NCBI RefSeq assembly: GCF_000282655.1 | Contig: NZ_AKIV01000065.1 | Span: 1 to 64,000, forward strand | DNA length: 64,000 nt | Direction: 5' to 3' | Source: Polaromonas sp. CF318 | GTDB lineage: Bacteria > Pseudomonadota > Gammaproteobacteria > Burkholderiales > Burkholderiaceae_C | Part shown: positions 17,679 through 26,858 of the stretch, in pieces | Layout: the number at the start of each line of letters is the position of its first letter | Position numbering within the stretch: the first letter of the stretch is position 1 | Notes under the pieces: generated by a model | What the model was told of the DNA's origin: nothing | Database searches by the model: none | The model's input: the letters and a program-made list of their open reading frames with translations, nothing else | Position numbers and translations under genes: made by a program

Positions 17679-18791
17679 ATGCCGTTCTTTTCCCTCCCCG
17701 CCCGCGCCTTTTCCACGCGCGTCGTCCTGACGCTGCTTATTGCCTGGGCTGCCGCCTCGCTGTGCGTCTGGTTGCGCACGCCTTTGCCCTGGATGATCGG
17801 CCCGCTGCTGGCGACCGCTGTGGTCTCCATGCTGGGCGGCCCAACGGCCAGCTGGACGCCGCTGCGCAACACCGGGCAATGGGTGATCGGCTGCGCGCTG
17901 GGGCTTTACTTCACGCCGCAGGTCGTCACCCTGCTCGCCGGCCTGTGGTGGGCTATTGTGCTGAACATCGTCTGGGCATTGGCCCTGGGGCTGGCTTTCG
18001 GGGCCTGGCTTTACCGGGTGCACCATGGCCCCGGGCCGTTCCAGGTGAAAGGCCTGTCGCGCATCACGACCTACTTTGCCGCGCCCATAGGCGCTGCCTC
18101 GGAAATGACGCTGATGGCCGAGCGCCACGGCGCGCAGACCGACCTGGTGGCCTCGGCGCACAGCCTGCGCGTGCTGCTGGTCACGTTGGTCATTCCCTTC
18201 GGTTTCCAGTGGGCGGGCCTGCACGGGCTGGATGCCACCCTGCCGGGCGCGCGCGTGGTGCAGTGGCCCGGCCTGGCTTTGCTGGCCGCGCTGACCGGCA
18301 TAGGCTGCTGGATCATGCTCAAGCTGGAGCGCACCAACCCCTGGTTCATAGGCGCATTGGTGGTGTCGCTGCTGCTGACGGCCTTTGGCTTCACGCTCTC
18401 AGCCCTGCCGCAGTGGATGACCAATGCCGCGCAGCTGGTCATAGGCATCAGCCTGGGTGTGCGTTTTACCAGCGGCTTTGTGCACATGGCACCGCGCTGG
18501 CTGGGTTCGGTGGCGCTGGCCACGCTGGGAATGATCGCGCTGTGCGCGGGGTTTGCGTGGTCGCTGGCCCAATTCACCAGCCTGCACTGGGCCACGCTGC
18601 TGCTGGGCACCTCACCGGGCGGAATCGCCGAAATGGCCATCACGGCCAAGGTCCTGCAGCTGGGTGTGCCGGTGGTCACGGCCTTTCACGTCACACGGCT
18701 GGCGGCCGTACTGTTGCTGGCCGAACCCATGTACCGGTGGATCTACGAGAAGCACTCAGCCGCGCAAGCCGAAATCCCACCCGCAGAGTAA
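17679..18791 (+). CDS. AbrB-family integral membrane protein
   Basis: The 370-residue polytopic protein shows an internal duplication. Each half contains a PWMIGPLLATA-like or NPWFIGALVVSLL-like segment followed by further membrane helices. Glycine-rich stretches such as LLGTSPGGIAEMAITAKV appear in the second half. This is the AbrB duplication family (once misnamed ammonia monooxygenase), distinct from the DNA-binding AbrB. Transport or a regulatory membrane role has been suggested, but the function is unknown. A repeat (R3) follows the stop. Confidence 0.8.
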   Translation: MPFFSLPARAFSTRVVLTLLIAWAAASLCVWLRTPLPWMIGPLLATAVVSMLGGPTASWTPLRNTGQWVIGCALGLYFTPQVVTLLAGLWWAIVLNIVWALALGLAFGAWLYRVHHGPGPFQVKGLSRITTYFAAPIGAASEMTLMAERHGAQTDLVASAHSLRVLLVTLVIPFGFQWAGLHGLDATLPGARVVQWPGLALLAALTGIGCWIMLKLERTNPWFIGALVVSLLLTAFGFTLSALPQWMTNAAQLVIGISLGVRFTSGFVHMAPRWLGSVALATLGMIALCAGFAWSLAQFTSLHWATLLLGTSPGGIAEMAITAKVLQLGVPVVTAFHVTRLAAVLLLAEPMYRWIYEKHSAAQAEIPPAE

Positions 18792-18814
18792 GCGCGTGGC
18801 CTCTTCAATCAAGT

Positions 18815-18902
18815 AGGGGCCGCGGAACCGGCTTTGCCGGGCCGCAGGCGCAGCGGCCCCCTCGGGGGGCAGGGAACTACACGAAGTGAGTGACCGTGGG
18901 GG
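18815..18902 (-). repeat. Dispersed GC-rich repeat, copy R3
   Basis: The copy is in the same orientation as R2, with GGGGCCGCGGAACCGG, TTTGCCGGGCCGC, the CCCCCTCGGGGGG block, ACACGAAGTGA and GTGGGGG. Its C-rich end (reading the minus strand) begins immediately after the stop of the DUF3567 gene. Confidence 0.78.
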
Positions 18903-19184
18903 CTAGTGAAGTGACATGGGAGTGTTTGCCAGCCCGCTGTAGCCCTCCAGCGTATCTTCGATTTCTTCCTGCGTGGGCGTGTTCTGTGCCCATGCGCTCA
19001 GGCGCTGCTGGAACATTTCGGCCCAGGAGCCATCCAGGTAGACCTCTTTGCCCGAGCGTTTGTCCACGATTTCAAAGCCGTGGCGGGCCAGCTGGGGAAC
19101 GGCGGGCGCGGGTGCGGATTCTTCCGGCGCATTCGCGTGAATCTGCAGCACGGCAAAGGAGTCGGAGTCGTAAAGCATTTGCAT
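18903..19184 (-). CDS. DUF3567 family protein
   Basis: This small soluble protein of 93 residues starts with MQMLYDSDSFAVL, contains GFEIVDKRSGKEVYLDGSWAE in the middle and ends with a TQEEIEDTLEGY helix. These match the DUF3567 family, which I know only from Betaproteobacteria. The function is unknown. It is monocistronic. A 168-base region upstream, toward the DUF3108 gene, should hold its promoter. Confidence 0.8.
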   Translation of the reverse strand: MQMLYDSDSFAVLQIHANAPEESAPAPAVPQLARHGFEIVDKRSGKEVYLDGSWAEMFQQRLSAWAQNTPTQEEIEDTLEGYSGLANTPMSLH

Positions 19185-19352
19185 GGTGAAGTCCTTTCTC
19201 GTCAGATAGCTACGATGAGGCCAAGTTCAAGAGTTGGCACGCTACGGCATGCAAGTGTTCGGTAAAGACGCGGTACAGCGTGTGAAACCGCACAAAAAGT
19301 GGGCACCAGCGTGCGGCAATCGCAACGCGGTCCAGCGCGGGATAAGAGGTCC

Positions 19353-20429
19353 TCAACCCTTGCTGAGGGCGCGGAGCTGCTGGTCGATGAAATCCCCGTT
19401 GGACTGGGTGATCTTGTTGCGCACCGGCAGGTAGCCCAGTGAGGGCGCGTACCAGATCTCGACTTTCTGGTCGAATTCACGCCGCGGCTGGCGTGTGAGC
19501 TTGACCGCGGCCAGTTCGCCGAAAGGCAGGGACATTTTTTCCTCGGCCTCCACCAGGAAAGTCCAGGTTTCGGCATCGCGCGGCCCCACGGTGTAGATCG
19601 AGATGGTGGAGCCTGCCGGAAACCCTGCCGGGTTGCCCGCCAGCATGCCGCCCAATTGCATGAACACGCTGACCCGGTCTTGCGCGCCCTTGACCCAGGG
19701 CAGTGTGGGCGTGTTGGCGCTGAAGCTGATCTGGTTTTTCTCGGGCTCAAAATGCGCAGCCACTTCGGTTCTGGATTTGTCTGAAAAGCGCGTGGGTGCC
19801 AGGCCCTCGGGGCCCAGCTGCCCGGTGCTGGCCATGCTGCGCGAACCGAGGAACAGGGCGCTGACGCGCATCAGGGCGTCATAGGCGTCGCCGGTGTTCT
19901 GCCAGCGCAATTCGGCGTTCGCGTGGTAGTTCAAGCCCTTGGCGCTGCCGGTCATTTTGTAGTCGAGCACGATGCTCGCGGGCAAGGCGATGGTGGTCAC
20001 CGGCGCCTCGGCGGGGCCGGCGGGCGCGGCCTCGGATGCGCTCGCGGCGGGGGCTTCGGCCCTGGCGGCTGCCTCCGCGAGCAGGTCTGTGGGGGTGGGC
20101 GCGTCGGGCACGTAGTCGGCTGGCCGCTGTTTGGGCGCCCGCACGGGCTCGACCTCGTTGTCCTCTTCTGCGGGGTCTGCCATGGCCGCCACCGGCTTTT
20201 TTCTTGCAGGTGCGGGCGCTGTCTCGGGCGCCGGGGCCGGTTGCGGCGGCGCAATGATGCGCGTCACGAAGGGCCGCTCGGTCAGCGGCGCGGTGTCCCG
20301 TCCGAGGCCGAAGCGCGCCGGCACGAAGGTCAGCACCAGCGTATGCACGATCAGCACCAGCATGGCCAGCAAAGCCAGCGCGCGCCGTGGCGGCGCGGTG
20401 TGGAGGGAGGCGGGCGCCGGCGTGCTCAT
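19353..20429 (-). CDS. DUF3108 domain protein with N-terminal membrane anchor
   Basis: The 358-residue protein has a single N-terminal membrane segment (about 15–36) and then a long Pro/Ala/Glu-rich linker (about 55–145), a TonB-like layout. A C-terminal beta-rich DUF3108 domain follows (about 148–350), ending with EIWYAPSLGYLPVRNKI. The linker suggests it spans the periplasm; the function is unknown. Its ATG overlaps the TGA of the IclR regulator (ATGA at 20426–20429), so the two are translationally coupled. Confidence 0.75.
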   Translation of the reverse strand: MSTPAPASLHTAPPRRALALLAMLVLIVHTLVLTFVPARFGLGRDTAPLTERPFVTRIIAPPQPAPAPETAPAPARKKPVAAMADPAEEDNEVEPVRAPKQRPADYVPDAPTPTDLLAEAAARAEAPAASASEAAPAGPAEAPVTTIALPASIVLDYKMTGSAKGLNYHANAELRWQNTGDAYDALMRVSALFLGSRSMASTGQLGPEGLAPTRFSDKSRTEVAAHFEPEKNQISFSANTPTLPWVKGAQDRVSVFMQLGGMLAGNPAGFPAGSTISIYTVGPRDAETWTFLVEAEEKMSLPFGELAAVKLTRQPRREFDQKVEIWYAPSLGYLPVRNKITQSNGDFIDQQLRALSKG

Positions 20430-21277
20430 GCCGCTTCGAAGCCCAGGTCGCGGGAAAGTTGCCGGGCCGCCGCCGCCAGGGGCCGGGCCACCGCGCCGTC
20501 CCAGTCGGCGTCAAAGGTGGCCAGCGAACCCAGCGCCACCATGCCCAGGGCCAGGTGGCCGTCGGCGTCGAAGACCGGCGCGCAAAAGCCGGCCACGCCC
20601 GGCAGCAAGGTATTGACGGCGCGCGCGATGCCGCGGCGGCGCACTTCTTCCAGCACTTCGGCCAGGCCGGCCATGGTGGTGGGGACGTCCTGGCGCGCCA
20701 GCTTCTGGTTGCGCGCGAGCTCGTCCTTGACCAGCAGCGCCAGCCGGCCCTGCGGCCTGCCGGCGGCCAGCAGGCGCGGCGATGAAAACGCGGTAAAGCA
20801 CAGGCCGGTGGCCGAAGACAGCAGCGGCATCACGTCGCCCAGCCGCAGGTTGACCGTCACCGCCCGCGGTGACTCTTCCCAGTGCACCAGCGTGGGCCCC
20901 TGGTTGCCCCAGACGGCCAGGGCCAGGGTCTGGCCGGTCTGCGCCATCAGGGGCTGCAGGCGCTGCCGGGCCAGTTTCACGCTGTCCAGCCTGGAAAGGG
21001 ACGCCAGCCCCAGCTTGAGCGCCGCCGGGCCCAGGTCGTACAGCGTGGTGGCCGGGTCCTGGACCACCAGGCCCAGCCGCTGGAAGCTCACCAGGTAACG
21101 GTGGGCCTTGGCCGCGCTCATGCCGGCCGCCGCCGCCAGGTCGCGCAGCATCAGGGCGCCGGGCGAGCTGGAGAGCACTTCCAGCAGGGCAAAACCGACT
21201 TCGAGCGACTGTATGCCCGCGCGCTGCGGCGCCGTGCTGCGGCGTGCGGGGGCGGTGGCGCCGGGGCTTGCTTTCAT
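20426..21277 (-). CDS. IclR-family transcriptional regulator
   Basis: The 283-residue regulator has a basic Ala/Pro-rich N-terminus, a winged helix-turn-helix (about 22–85, with RDLAAAAGMSAAKAHRYLVSF) and an IclR effector domain (about 95–280). Such regulators commonly control catabolism of aromatic or organic acids. It is divergent from the FAH-family hydrolase, which makes that gene the best candidate target. I chose the ATG at 21277 because the longer frame from 21382 is Arg/Cys-rich noise that would run into the divergent promoter. It overlaps the following DUF3108 gene by four bases. Confidence 0.85.
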   Translation of the reverse strand: MKASPGATAPARRSTAPQRAGIQSLEVGFALLEVLSSSPGALMLRDLAAAAGMSAAKAHRYLVSFQRLGLVVQDPATTLYDLGPAALKLGLASLSRLDSVKLARQRLQPLMAQTGQTLALAVWGNQGPTLVHWEESPRAVTVNLRLGDVMPLLSSATGLCFTAFSSPRLLAAGRPQGRLALLVKDELARNQKLARQDVPTTMAGLAEVLEEVRRRGIARAVNTLLPGVAGFCAPVFDADGHLALGMVALGSLATFDADWDGAVARPLAAAARQLSRDLGFEAA

Positions 21278-21426
21278 GGGCTTGGGGGCTTGACTAGAAT
21301 TTCGGGTGACCCGTCGGGCCGGGATGCATGGATCGTAACGCGGGTCCGGACACCGCCGCCGGCCACGGCATACACGGCACAATCAAGGCCTGCGGCGAAA
21401 GCCGGCAGCCACCCACCAGGATATCG

Positions 21427-22410
21427 ATGAAACTCGCCACTTACAAAGACTCTTCACGCGACGGCCAGCTCGTCGTGGTGTCGCGCGATCTCTCCACGGC
21501 CCATTATGCGACCGGCATTGCGGGCAAGCTGCAGCAGGTGCTGGACGACTGGAACTTCATGTCGCCGCAGCTGCAGGACCTCTATGAAACGCTGAACAAC
21601 GGCAAGGCGCGCCACGCCTTTCCCTTCGAGCCCTCGCGCTGCATGGCGCCGCTGCCGCGCGCCTACCAGTGGGCCGACGGCTCGGCCTACATCAATCATG
21701 TGGAGCTGGTGCGCAAGGCCCGCAATGCCGAAGTGCCGGAGAGCTTTTACAGCGATCCGCTGATGTACCAGGGCGGCAGCGACGACTTCATAGGCCCCTG
21801 CGACGACGTGGTGGTGGCCAGCGAGGATTTCGGCATCGACTTCGAGGCCGAAGTCGCCGTGATTACGGGCGACGTGCCCATGGGCGCCACGCCGGCCCAG
21901 GCGCTCGAGGGCGTGCGCCTGCTGATGCTGGCCAATGACGTCTCGCTGCGCAACCTCATTCCCAACGAGCTGGCCAAGGGCTTCGGCTTCTTCCAGAGCA
22001 AGCCGGCCACGGCCTTCAGCCCGGTGGCGGTAACGCCGGACGAGGTCGGCGATGCCTGGGACAAGGGCCGTTTGCACCTGACCTTGCAAAGCACCTGGAA
22101 CGGCCGCAAGGTCGGTATGTGCGAGGCCGGCCCCGAAATGACCTTCCACTTCGGCCAGTTGATCGCCCACATCTGCAAGACGCGCAATGTGCGCGCCGGC
22201 AGCATCGTGGGTTCGGGCACCGTCAGCAACAAGGACTGGAGCCACGGCTACAGTTGCATCGCCGAAAAACGCGCGATCGAAACCATTGAAGACGGCAAGC
22301 CCAAGACCGAATTCATGAAATACGGCGACACGATCCGCATCGAAGCCAAGGGCAAGGATGGGCAGTCGGTGTTCGGTGCGATAGATCAGAAAATAGTCGA
22401 GAACGTCTGA
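21427..22410 (+). CDS. Fumarylacetoacetate hydrolase family protein
   Basis: This 327-residue FAH-superfamily enzyme contains the metal-binding acidic region VVVASEDFGIDFEAEVAVITGDVP (conserved Glu/Asp) and GSIVGSGTVSNKD near the C-terminus. The family cleaves or decarboxylates 1,3-diketo acids in aromatic and tyrosine catabolism. The specific substrate is not evident and no tyrosine-pathway genes are adjacent. The ATG at 21427 has AGGA upstream. The divergent IclR regulator, 149 bases away, probably controls it. Confidence 0.82.
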   Translation: MKLATYKDSSRDGQLVVVSRDLSTAHYATGIAGKLQQVLDDWNFMSPQLQDLYETLNNGKARHAFPFEPSRCMAPLPRAYQWADGSAYINHVELVRKARNAEVPESFYSDPLMYQGGSDDFIGPCDDVVVASEDFGIDFEAEVAVITGDVPMGATPAQALEGVRLLMLANDVSLRNLIPNELAKGFGFFQSKPATAFSPVAVTPDEVGDAWDKGRLHLTLQSTWNGRKVGMCEAGPEMTFHFGQLIAHICKTRNVRAGSIVGSGTVSNKDWSHGYSCIAEKRAIETIEDGKPKTEFMKYGDTIRIEAKGKDGQSVFGAIDQKIVENV

Positions 22411-22424
22411 TCAGGGCTCATTTC

Positions 22425-22591
22425 CGTTCGCCCTGAGCCGCCTCACCGTTCGGGAAGTGGAGCGGCGCAACCCCAACAGGTGGACTCCGCCTTCTTCTTC
22501 AATCTGCGGATAAAGAGAATTCGTCCGTAGATTACGCGGATTTACACAGATAAAGGTCATCAGAGGAGGCTTCGATTGCTCAGGGCGAACG
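22425..22591. repeat. 167-bp element with 14-bp perfect inverted ends
   Basis: CGTTCGCCCTGAGC at 22425–22438 is exactly inverted at 22578–22591. The interior is AT-richer and holds a second imperfect inverted pair (AATCTGCGGA at 22501–22510, TCCGTAGATT at 22524–22533) and CGCGGATTTACACAG. Both the ends and the interior resemble REP-like motifs widespread in proteobacterial genomes, so this may be a REP doublet or a small non-autonomous element. No coding content is visible. Confidence 0.6.
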
Positions 22592-22610
22592 CGCATTTTG
22601 TGAGTCACGG

Positions 22611-23786
22611 CTACTTTGAATAGGCTTTTCTAGAGCCGTCCTCAAATACCGCATCATCGCTCAGCAGTTTGCCTTCGTCGTCCCAGGTTTTCTCGCGTGT
22701 GATGCGGCCACGGTCGTCGTAGCTCGATTCGGCCACCAGCTTTCCGGCCTCGTTGAAGCGCTGGTGTGTGCCCAGGGGGAGTTGTCGGTAGCGGCTGGAA
22801 TTGCTGTAGCGGCCGGTCCTGGCAACTGCTCCGTTGTCGAAATAATCGGTGGCTTGCAACCAGGCGCTGTCGCCCTCGCCACCAAACTCGGTTTTGCTGC
22901 GCGGCTGGCCGTTGAGGTAATAAGACTGGTCGCTCACCAATTTGCCTTCGGACCATTTCCGGTCGCGCGTCAGGGTGCCGCTGTCGGCGAACTCCTGCTC
23001 CCGCTCCTTGAGCGAATTCCGGGGCGTTTCACCGTCCAGCTTCCATTGGATTTCCCGCCGCTTCACGCCGGCGTTATTGAAATGGCGCTCGATGCGGGTG
23101 CTGCCCGATACCTCGTCCAGGTAATCCGGCTTGCCGCCCTCGCCCAGAGTTTCATGGCGGATGCGTTTTCCGGCCAGGTAACTGCTGCTGCCGTTCAGCA
23201 CGCCCTTGCTGCTGAACAGCTCGACCTTGGAGGCGCCGCCCGAAAAACCGCACCAGCGGGCGTCGTCGGCCGGCGCCGCCAGCAGCGGCTTGTCTGCGCA
23301 GCGCATGGCCTGGAGCTGGCCGCGATCGTTGAATTCGGCATAGGCCTGCTCGATGCTGCCGCCCGCGCGCGGGCCGTAAAACACGATGCGCCGCAGTTGC
23401 CCGTTGTCGTGAAAGCTGCGCGCCAGGCCGGCCTCGGTGCCGTTGTCGTACACGGCATCGCGCAGCACCTGGCCGCTAGGCGCGAACTCGCGCGCGCGGC
23501 CGTGCCGGTTGCCGCGCTCGTTTTCGCTGTATTCACGCTGCAGTTTGCCGTTCTGGTAGGCGCGCACCAGGCCCATGAACTTGCCGCCCTGCAGTTCCTG
23601 TTCACGCATCAGCTGGCCTGAATCCCGGTCCTTGCAGCGCATGATGCCGGTCTTGCCGGCGGTGGTGTTTCCATTGTTGGGGTTGACGCTTTCGCCGTTG
23701 ATTTCACAGTCTTGCACGGCATGTGCCCAGGGCGAGGCCAGCGCGCAGGCGCAAAGCAGCACCACGCGTTGCGCGGACTTTTTCAT
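22611..23786 (-). CDS. Exported YwqK/MORN-variant repeat protein
   Basis: The 391-residue protein has a Sec signal peptide (about 1–23, ending AHA). Many copies of a 20–25-residue repeat of the MORN-variant/YwqK type follow, e.g. GKLQREYSENERGNRHG, DNGQLRRIVFYG, GKLVAESSYDDRGRITRE. YwqK homologues are often labelled as antitoxins, but an exported protein of this length is more likely a periplasmic or surface binding protein. Its start overlaps the marC stop by four bases (23783–23786). Confidence 0.75.
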   Translation of the reverse strand: MKKSAQRVVLLCACALASPWAHAVQDCEINGESVNPNNGNTTAGKTGIMRCKDRDSGQLMREQELQGGKFMGLVRAYQNGKLQREYSENERGNRHGRAREFAPSGQVLRDAVYDNGTEAGLARSFHDNGQLRRIVFYGPRAGGSIEQAYAEFNDRGQLQAMRCADKPLLAAPADDARWCGFSGGASKVELFSSKGVLNGSSSYLAGKRIRHETLGEGGKPDYLDEVSGSTRIERHFNNAGVKRREIQWKLDGETPRNSLKEREQEFADSGTLTRDRKWSEGKLVSDQSYYLNGQPRSKTEFGGEGDSAWLQATDYFDNGAVARTGRYSNSSRYRQLPLGTHQRFNEAGKLVAESSYDDRGRITREKTWDDEGKLLSDDAVFEDGSRKAYSK

Positions 23787-24388
23787 GCGGCAGCCCCGGT
23801 CTGGGTGATGAACAGCCGTATGCCGCGCAGGAACATCTCGACCGAAATCGCCACCAGGATCAGGCCCATCAGCCGCTCAAACGCCATCATGACGCGGTCG
23901 CCGGCCACGCGCTGTATGCGCTCGGACAGCACCAGCACCACGGCGCAGACGGCCATGGTGACGCAGAGCGCGGCAATCCATTCCAGCCGGCGCTCCGGCG
24001 CCTGCGACACCAGCAGCATCACGGTGGCCAGGGCGGACGGGCCGGCCAGCGCGGGAATGGCCAGCGGCACGATCAGCGGCTCGCCCAGCAGCGGCGCGGC
24101 CTCAGGCTGGTCCGAGGGGAAGATCATGCGCAGCGCGATCAAAAACATCACAACGGCGCCGGCGATCTGCAGCGACAGGTCGCTGAGGTTCATGAGGCGC
24201 AGAAAACCGTCGCCGACGAACATGAAAGCCAGCAGCAGCAAAAAGGCGATCAGCACCTCGCGCAGGATGACGAACATGCGCCGCTCGGGCGCCACGCCTT
24301 TGAGGGCATTGGCAAAAATCGGGATGTTGCCGAAAGGGTCGGTGATCAGCAGCAGGAGCACCGTGGCGGAGGCGAAGGTATAGGCCAT
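23783..24388 (-). CDS. MarC-family integral membrane protein
   Basis: The 201-residue protein has six hydrophobic segments and the MarC family landmarks TDPFGNIPIF near the N-terminus and IPALAGPSALATVMLL in the middle. Despite the name there is no solid evidence that MarC causes antibiotic resistance, and the substrate is unknown. It lies upstream of and overlaps the YwqK-like gene. It is divergent from phaM across 155 bases. Confidence 0.87.
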   Translation of the reverse strand: MAYTFASATVLLLLITDPFGNIPIFANALKGVAPERRMFVILREVLIAFLLLLAFMFVGDGFLRLMNLSDLSLQIAGAVVMFLIALRMIFPSDQPEAAPLLGEPLIVPLAIPALAGPSALATVMLLVSQAPERRLEWIAALCVTMAVCAVVLVLSERIQRVAGDRVMMAFERLMGLILVAISVEMFLRGIRLFITQTGAAA

Positions 24389-24543
24389 GGCGCAAGCTTA
24401 TCAGGCCGTGCCCGCGGGCGAGGGCCAAAAACCGGTTGACGTCCTGCCCCGGCGCTGCACAATGAAGACAAGGGCGCGAGCCGGGCCGTCCTGCCGCCCC
24501 GCCCTTCAATGCCATCATGCACAACATGCCAGGAGACACATTC

Positions 24544-25404
24544 ATGAGTGACGCAGACAACCCTTCCTTCCCCGGTTTCGGCAAGCTGGTGCCCGGCTTT
24601 GATTTTCTGCAGAACCTGGCCAAACAGGCGGCCGGCAGCGCCACGCAGAACATCCCGCAGCTGCCCAACCTCGGAAACTGGGTGGCGCCTACCCTCAATG
24701 TCGAGGAGCTGGACAAACGCATCGAGGAGCTCAAGGCCGTGCAGTTCTGGCTGGACCAGAACGCCACGGCGCTCAAGGCCACCATCCAGGCGCTGGAAGT
24801 GCAGAAGATGACACTGGCCACGCTCAAGGGCATGAACTTCAACATGGGCGACGTGGCGAACGCCTTCAAGCTCAAGGTCGCCGACAGCGTGGCCGGCGGC
24901 GTGCAGCGCGTGGCCGACAAGGCCCGGACGTTTTCGGGGCTGGAAGTTCCGCCCACGAGTTTTGGGACGGGCAAGCCCGCCGCCAAGGCCGCTTCCAAGG
25001 CCAAAACCCCCGCCGAGGGCAAGGCCTCCGCCGCGCCGGCCGGGGTGGTCGACCCCATGCAGTGGTGGGGCGCGCTGACCCAGCAGTTCCAGGCGATCGC
25101 GACCGACGCCATGAAGGATGCGGCCAAAAAAGCCGCGATGGACACGACCAAGAATCTGGCCACGGGCCTGGCCAAGGACGCGATGAAAACCGCCACCGGC
25201 ATGGCGACGGGCATGGCCCGCAACATGGCCGAGACGGCGGGCAAAACCATGGCGGGCGGCGCGCGCGCGGCCATGAACACCGCGCTGCGCAGCAGCCAGG
25301 GCTGGCCCACGCCGGCCGCCGGCAAGACGCCCGCCAAGCCCGCCGCCAAAACCAGAGCCAAGGCGCCGGCCCGCAAGGCGGCCGCCCGCAAAACCGCACG
25401 TTGA
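24544..25404 (+). CDS. phaM: PhaM-type polyhydroxyalkanoate granule regulatory protein
   Basis: PhaM binds PHB synthase and DNA, activating the synthase and tethering granules to the nucleoid. The 286-residue product has a conserved N-terminal part (about 1–110) with GFDFLQNLAKQA and NVEELDKRIEELKAVQFWLDQN. The C-terminus is basic, Ala/Lys/Pro-rich (PAKPAAKT-like) and histone-H1-like, as expected for DNA binding. An amphipathic Ala/Met/Lys-rich region lies at about 185–260. The ATG at 24544 has AGGAGA upstream; an upstream ATG at 24517 lacks it. No phaC is adjacent. Confidence 0.82.
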   Translation: MSDADNPSFPGFGKLVPGFDFLQNLAKQAAGSATQNIPQLPNLGNWVAPTLNVEELDKRIEELKAVQFWLDQNATALKATIQALEVQKMTLATLKGMNFNMGDVANAFKLKVADSVAGGVQRVADKARTFSGLEVPPTSFGTGKPAAKAASKAKTPAEGKASAAPAGVVDPMQWWGALTQQFQAIATDAMKDAAKKAAMDTTKNLATGLAKDAMKTATGMATGMARNMAETAGKTMAGGARAAMNTALRSSQGWPTPAAGKTPAKPAAKTRAKAPARKAAARKTAR

Positions 25405-25452
25405 ACTGCGCTGGACCCACCCCCGACCTCCACTGAATTTCACCAGGACCCC

Positions 25453-26745
25453 ATGAAGCTTTTCCCCTACGGCCACGCCACCCATCCGCAATGGCAGATG
25501 GCGGCCGGCCTGGTGCTGGCGCAGCTGCGCGCCTACCAGGCGCTGCCCGGCTACGCCAAGTCGCCCACGCTGGCGCTGCTTTACATCACCGACCACTATG
25601 CGGCCCATGCGCAGGACATCCTGGACCACCTGAGCGCCGAGCTGCCCGACATCACCGACTGGAGCGGCACGGTGGGCGTGGGCATCGCCTCCAACAATGT
25701 CGAGTACTTCGATGAGCCGGCCCTCACGGTGATGCTGTGCGAGCTGCCGCACGACCAGTACCGGGTGTTTTCCGGCGTGTCGCCGCTGCCGCCGGCCAGC
25801 AGCGGCCGCTTCAAGGCGCACACCGCCCTGGTGCACGCCGACGCCGCCACGCCCGATGTGGCCGAACTCATCGCTGAAATGGCCGAGCGCACCGACAGCG
25901 GTTATGTGTTCGGCGGCCTGGCCTCCAGCCGCTCAGGCACCGTGCAGTTCGCGCTCAGCGGGCACGGCAACGTCAAGGGGCAGGGTGCCGCCGGCGGCGT
26001 GTTCAGCGGCGGCCTGAGCGGCGTGGCTTTCGGCCGGGGCGCGGCGCTGATGTCGCGCATCACCCAGGGTTGCCGGCCGGTGTCGGCGGACCATGAAATC
26101 ACCGCCTGTGAGTCCAATGTGGTGACGGAGCTTGACGGCAAGCCCGCGCTCGACGTCATGCTGGCCGACCTGGCCGTGTCGCTGGACCAGCCGCGCGAGG
26201 CGCTGGCCAAGGTGCGCACCACGCTGGTTGGCCTGAGCCGGCCGGCCGACATTCCCGACGATGGCGCGGCCCACGCCGCGGGCCGGCGCGCGGGCCAGTT
26301 CGGCGCCGAGGTGCGGGTGCGCCACCTGATAGGGCTGGACCCGTCGCGCCGCGGCATCGCCATCGCCGAGGTGCCGGCTGTGGGCATGAAGCTGGCCTTT
26401 TGCGAACGCAATATGGAAGCCGCGCGCGCCGACCTGATCCGTGTCTGCGCTGAAATCCGCGAAGAGCTGGAGCCCGAGGAAGTCACGCTGGAAGTCGCCA
26501 GCGCCCTGAGCGCATCGGAAGCCGAATCGGCGCCGCATGCGGCCAGACGTATCGCCGGCGCGGTTTATGTGAGCTGCTCAGGCCGCGGCGGGCCGCACTT
26601 CGGTGCGCCCAGTGCCGAGATGCAGATCGTGCGGCGCGCGCTGGGTGACGTGCCGCTGGTGGGTTTTTTCGCCGGCGGCGAGATCGCACGGCACCATCTT
26701 TACGGCTACACCGGCGTGCTCACCGTATTCACAGCGCAGGACTAG
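25453..26745 (+). CDS. FIST domain sensory protein
   Basis: The 430-residue cytosolic protein has a FIST N domain (about 1–230), with SGTVGVGIASN, SGYVFGGLASSRSG and GGVFSGGLSGVAFG. A FIST C domain (about 240–410) contains the conserved GRGGPHFG and VPLVGFFAGGEI. FIST proteins are ligand-binding sensor modules, often beside signalling genes. Here there is no kinase or cyclase neighbour, so the output is unknown. It follows phaM after 48 bases and could share its transcript. Repeat R4 starts right after the stop. Confidence 0.85.
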   Translation: MKLFPYGHATHPQWQMAAGLVLAQLRAYQALPGYAKSPTLALLYITDHYAAHAQDILDHLSAELPDITDWSGTVGVGIASNNVEYFDEPALTVMLCELPHDQYRVFSGVSPLPPASSGRFKAHTALVHADAATPDVAELIAEMAERTDSGYVFGGLASSRSGTVQFALSGHGNVKGQGAAGGVFSGGLSGVAFGRGAALMSRITQGCRPVSADHEITACESNVVTELDGKPALDVMLADLAVSLDQPREALAKVRTTLVGLSRPADIPDDGAAHAAGRRAGQFGAEVRVRHLIGLDPSRRGIAIAEVPAVGMKLAFCERNMEAARADLIRVCAEIREELEPEEVTLEVASALSASEAESAPHAARRIAGAVYVSCSGRGGPHFGAPSAEMQIVRRALGDVPLVGFFAGGEIARHHLYGYTGVLTVFTAQD

Positions 26746-26749
26746 GCTT

Positions 26750-26840
26750 ACCCCTATCGACGCTCACTGCGTGTAGCGCCTTTTCCCCTTCCAGGGGACG
26801 GGCGCCTCGCGGCCGGCAAAGCCGGACCGCGGCCCCCGGC
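26750..26840 (+). repeat. Dispersed GC-rich repeat, copy R4
   Basis: The landmarks run in plus orientation: CCCCTATCGACGCTCACTG, CGTGTAGCGCC, a degenerate CCCCTTCCAGGGG block, GGCGCC and GGCCGGCAAAGCCGG. It begins about five bases after the FIST stop codon. Confidence 0.72.
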
Positions 26841-26858
26841 TTGCGCGACATAGGGACG

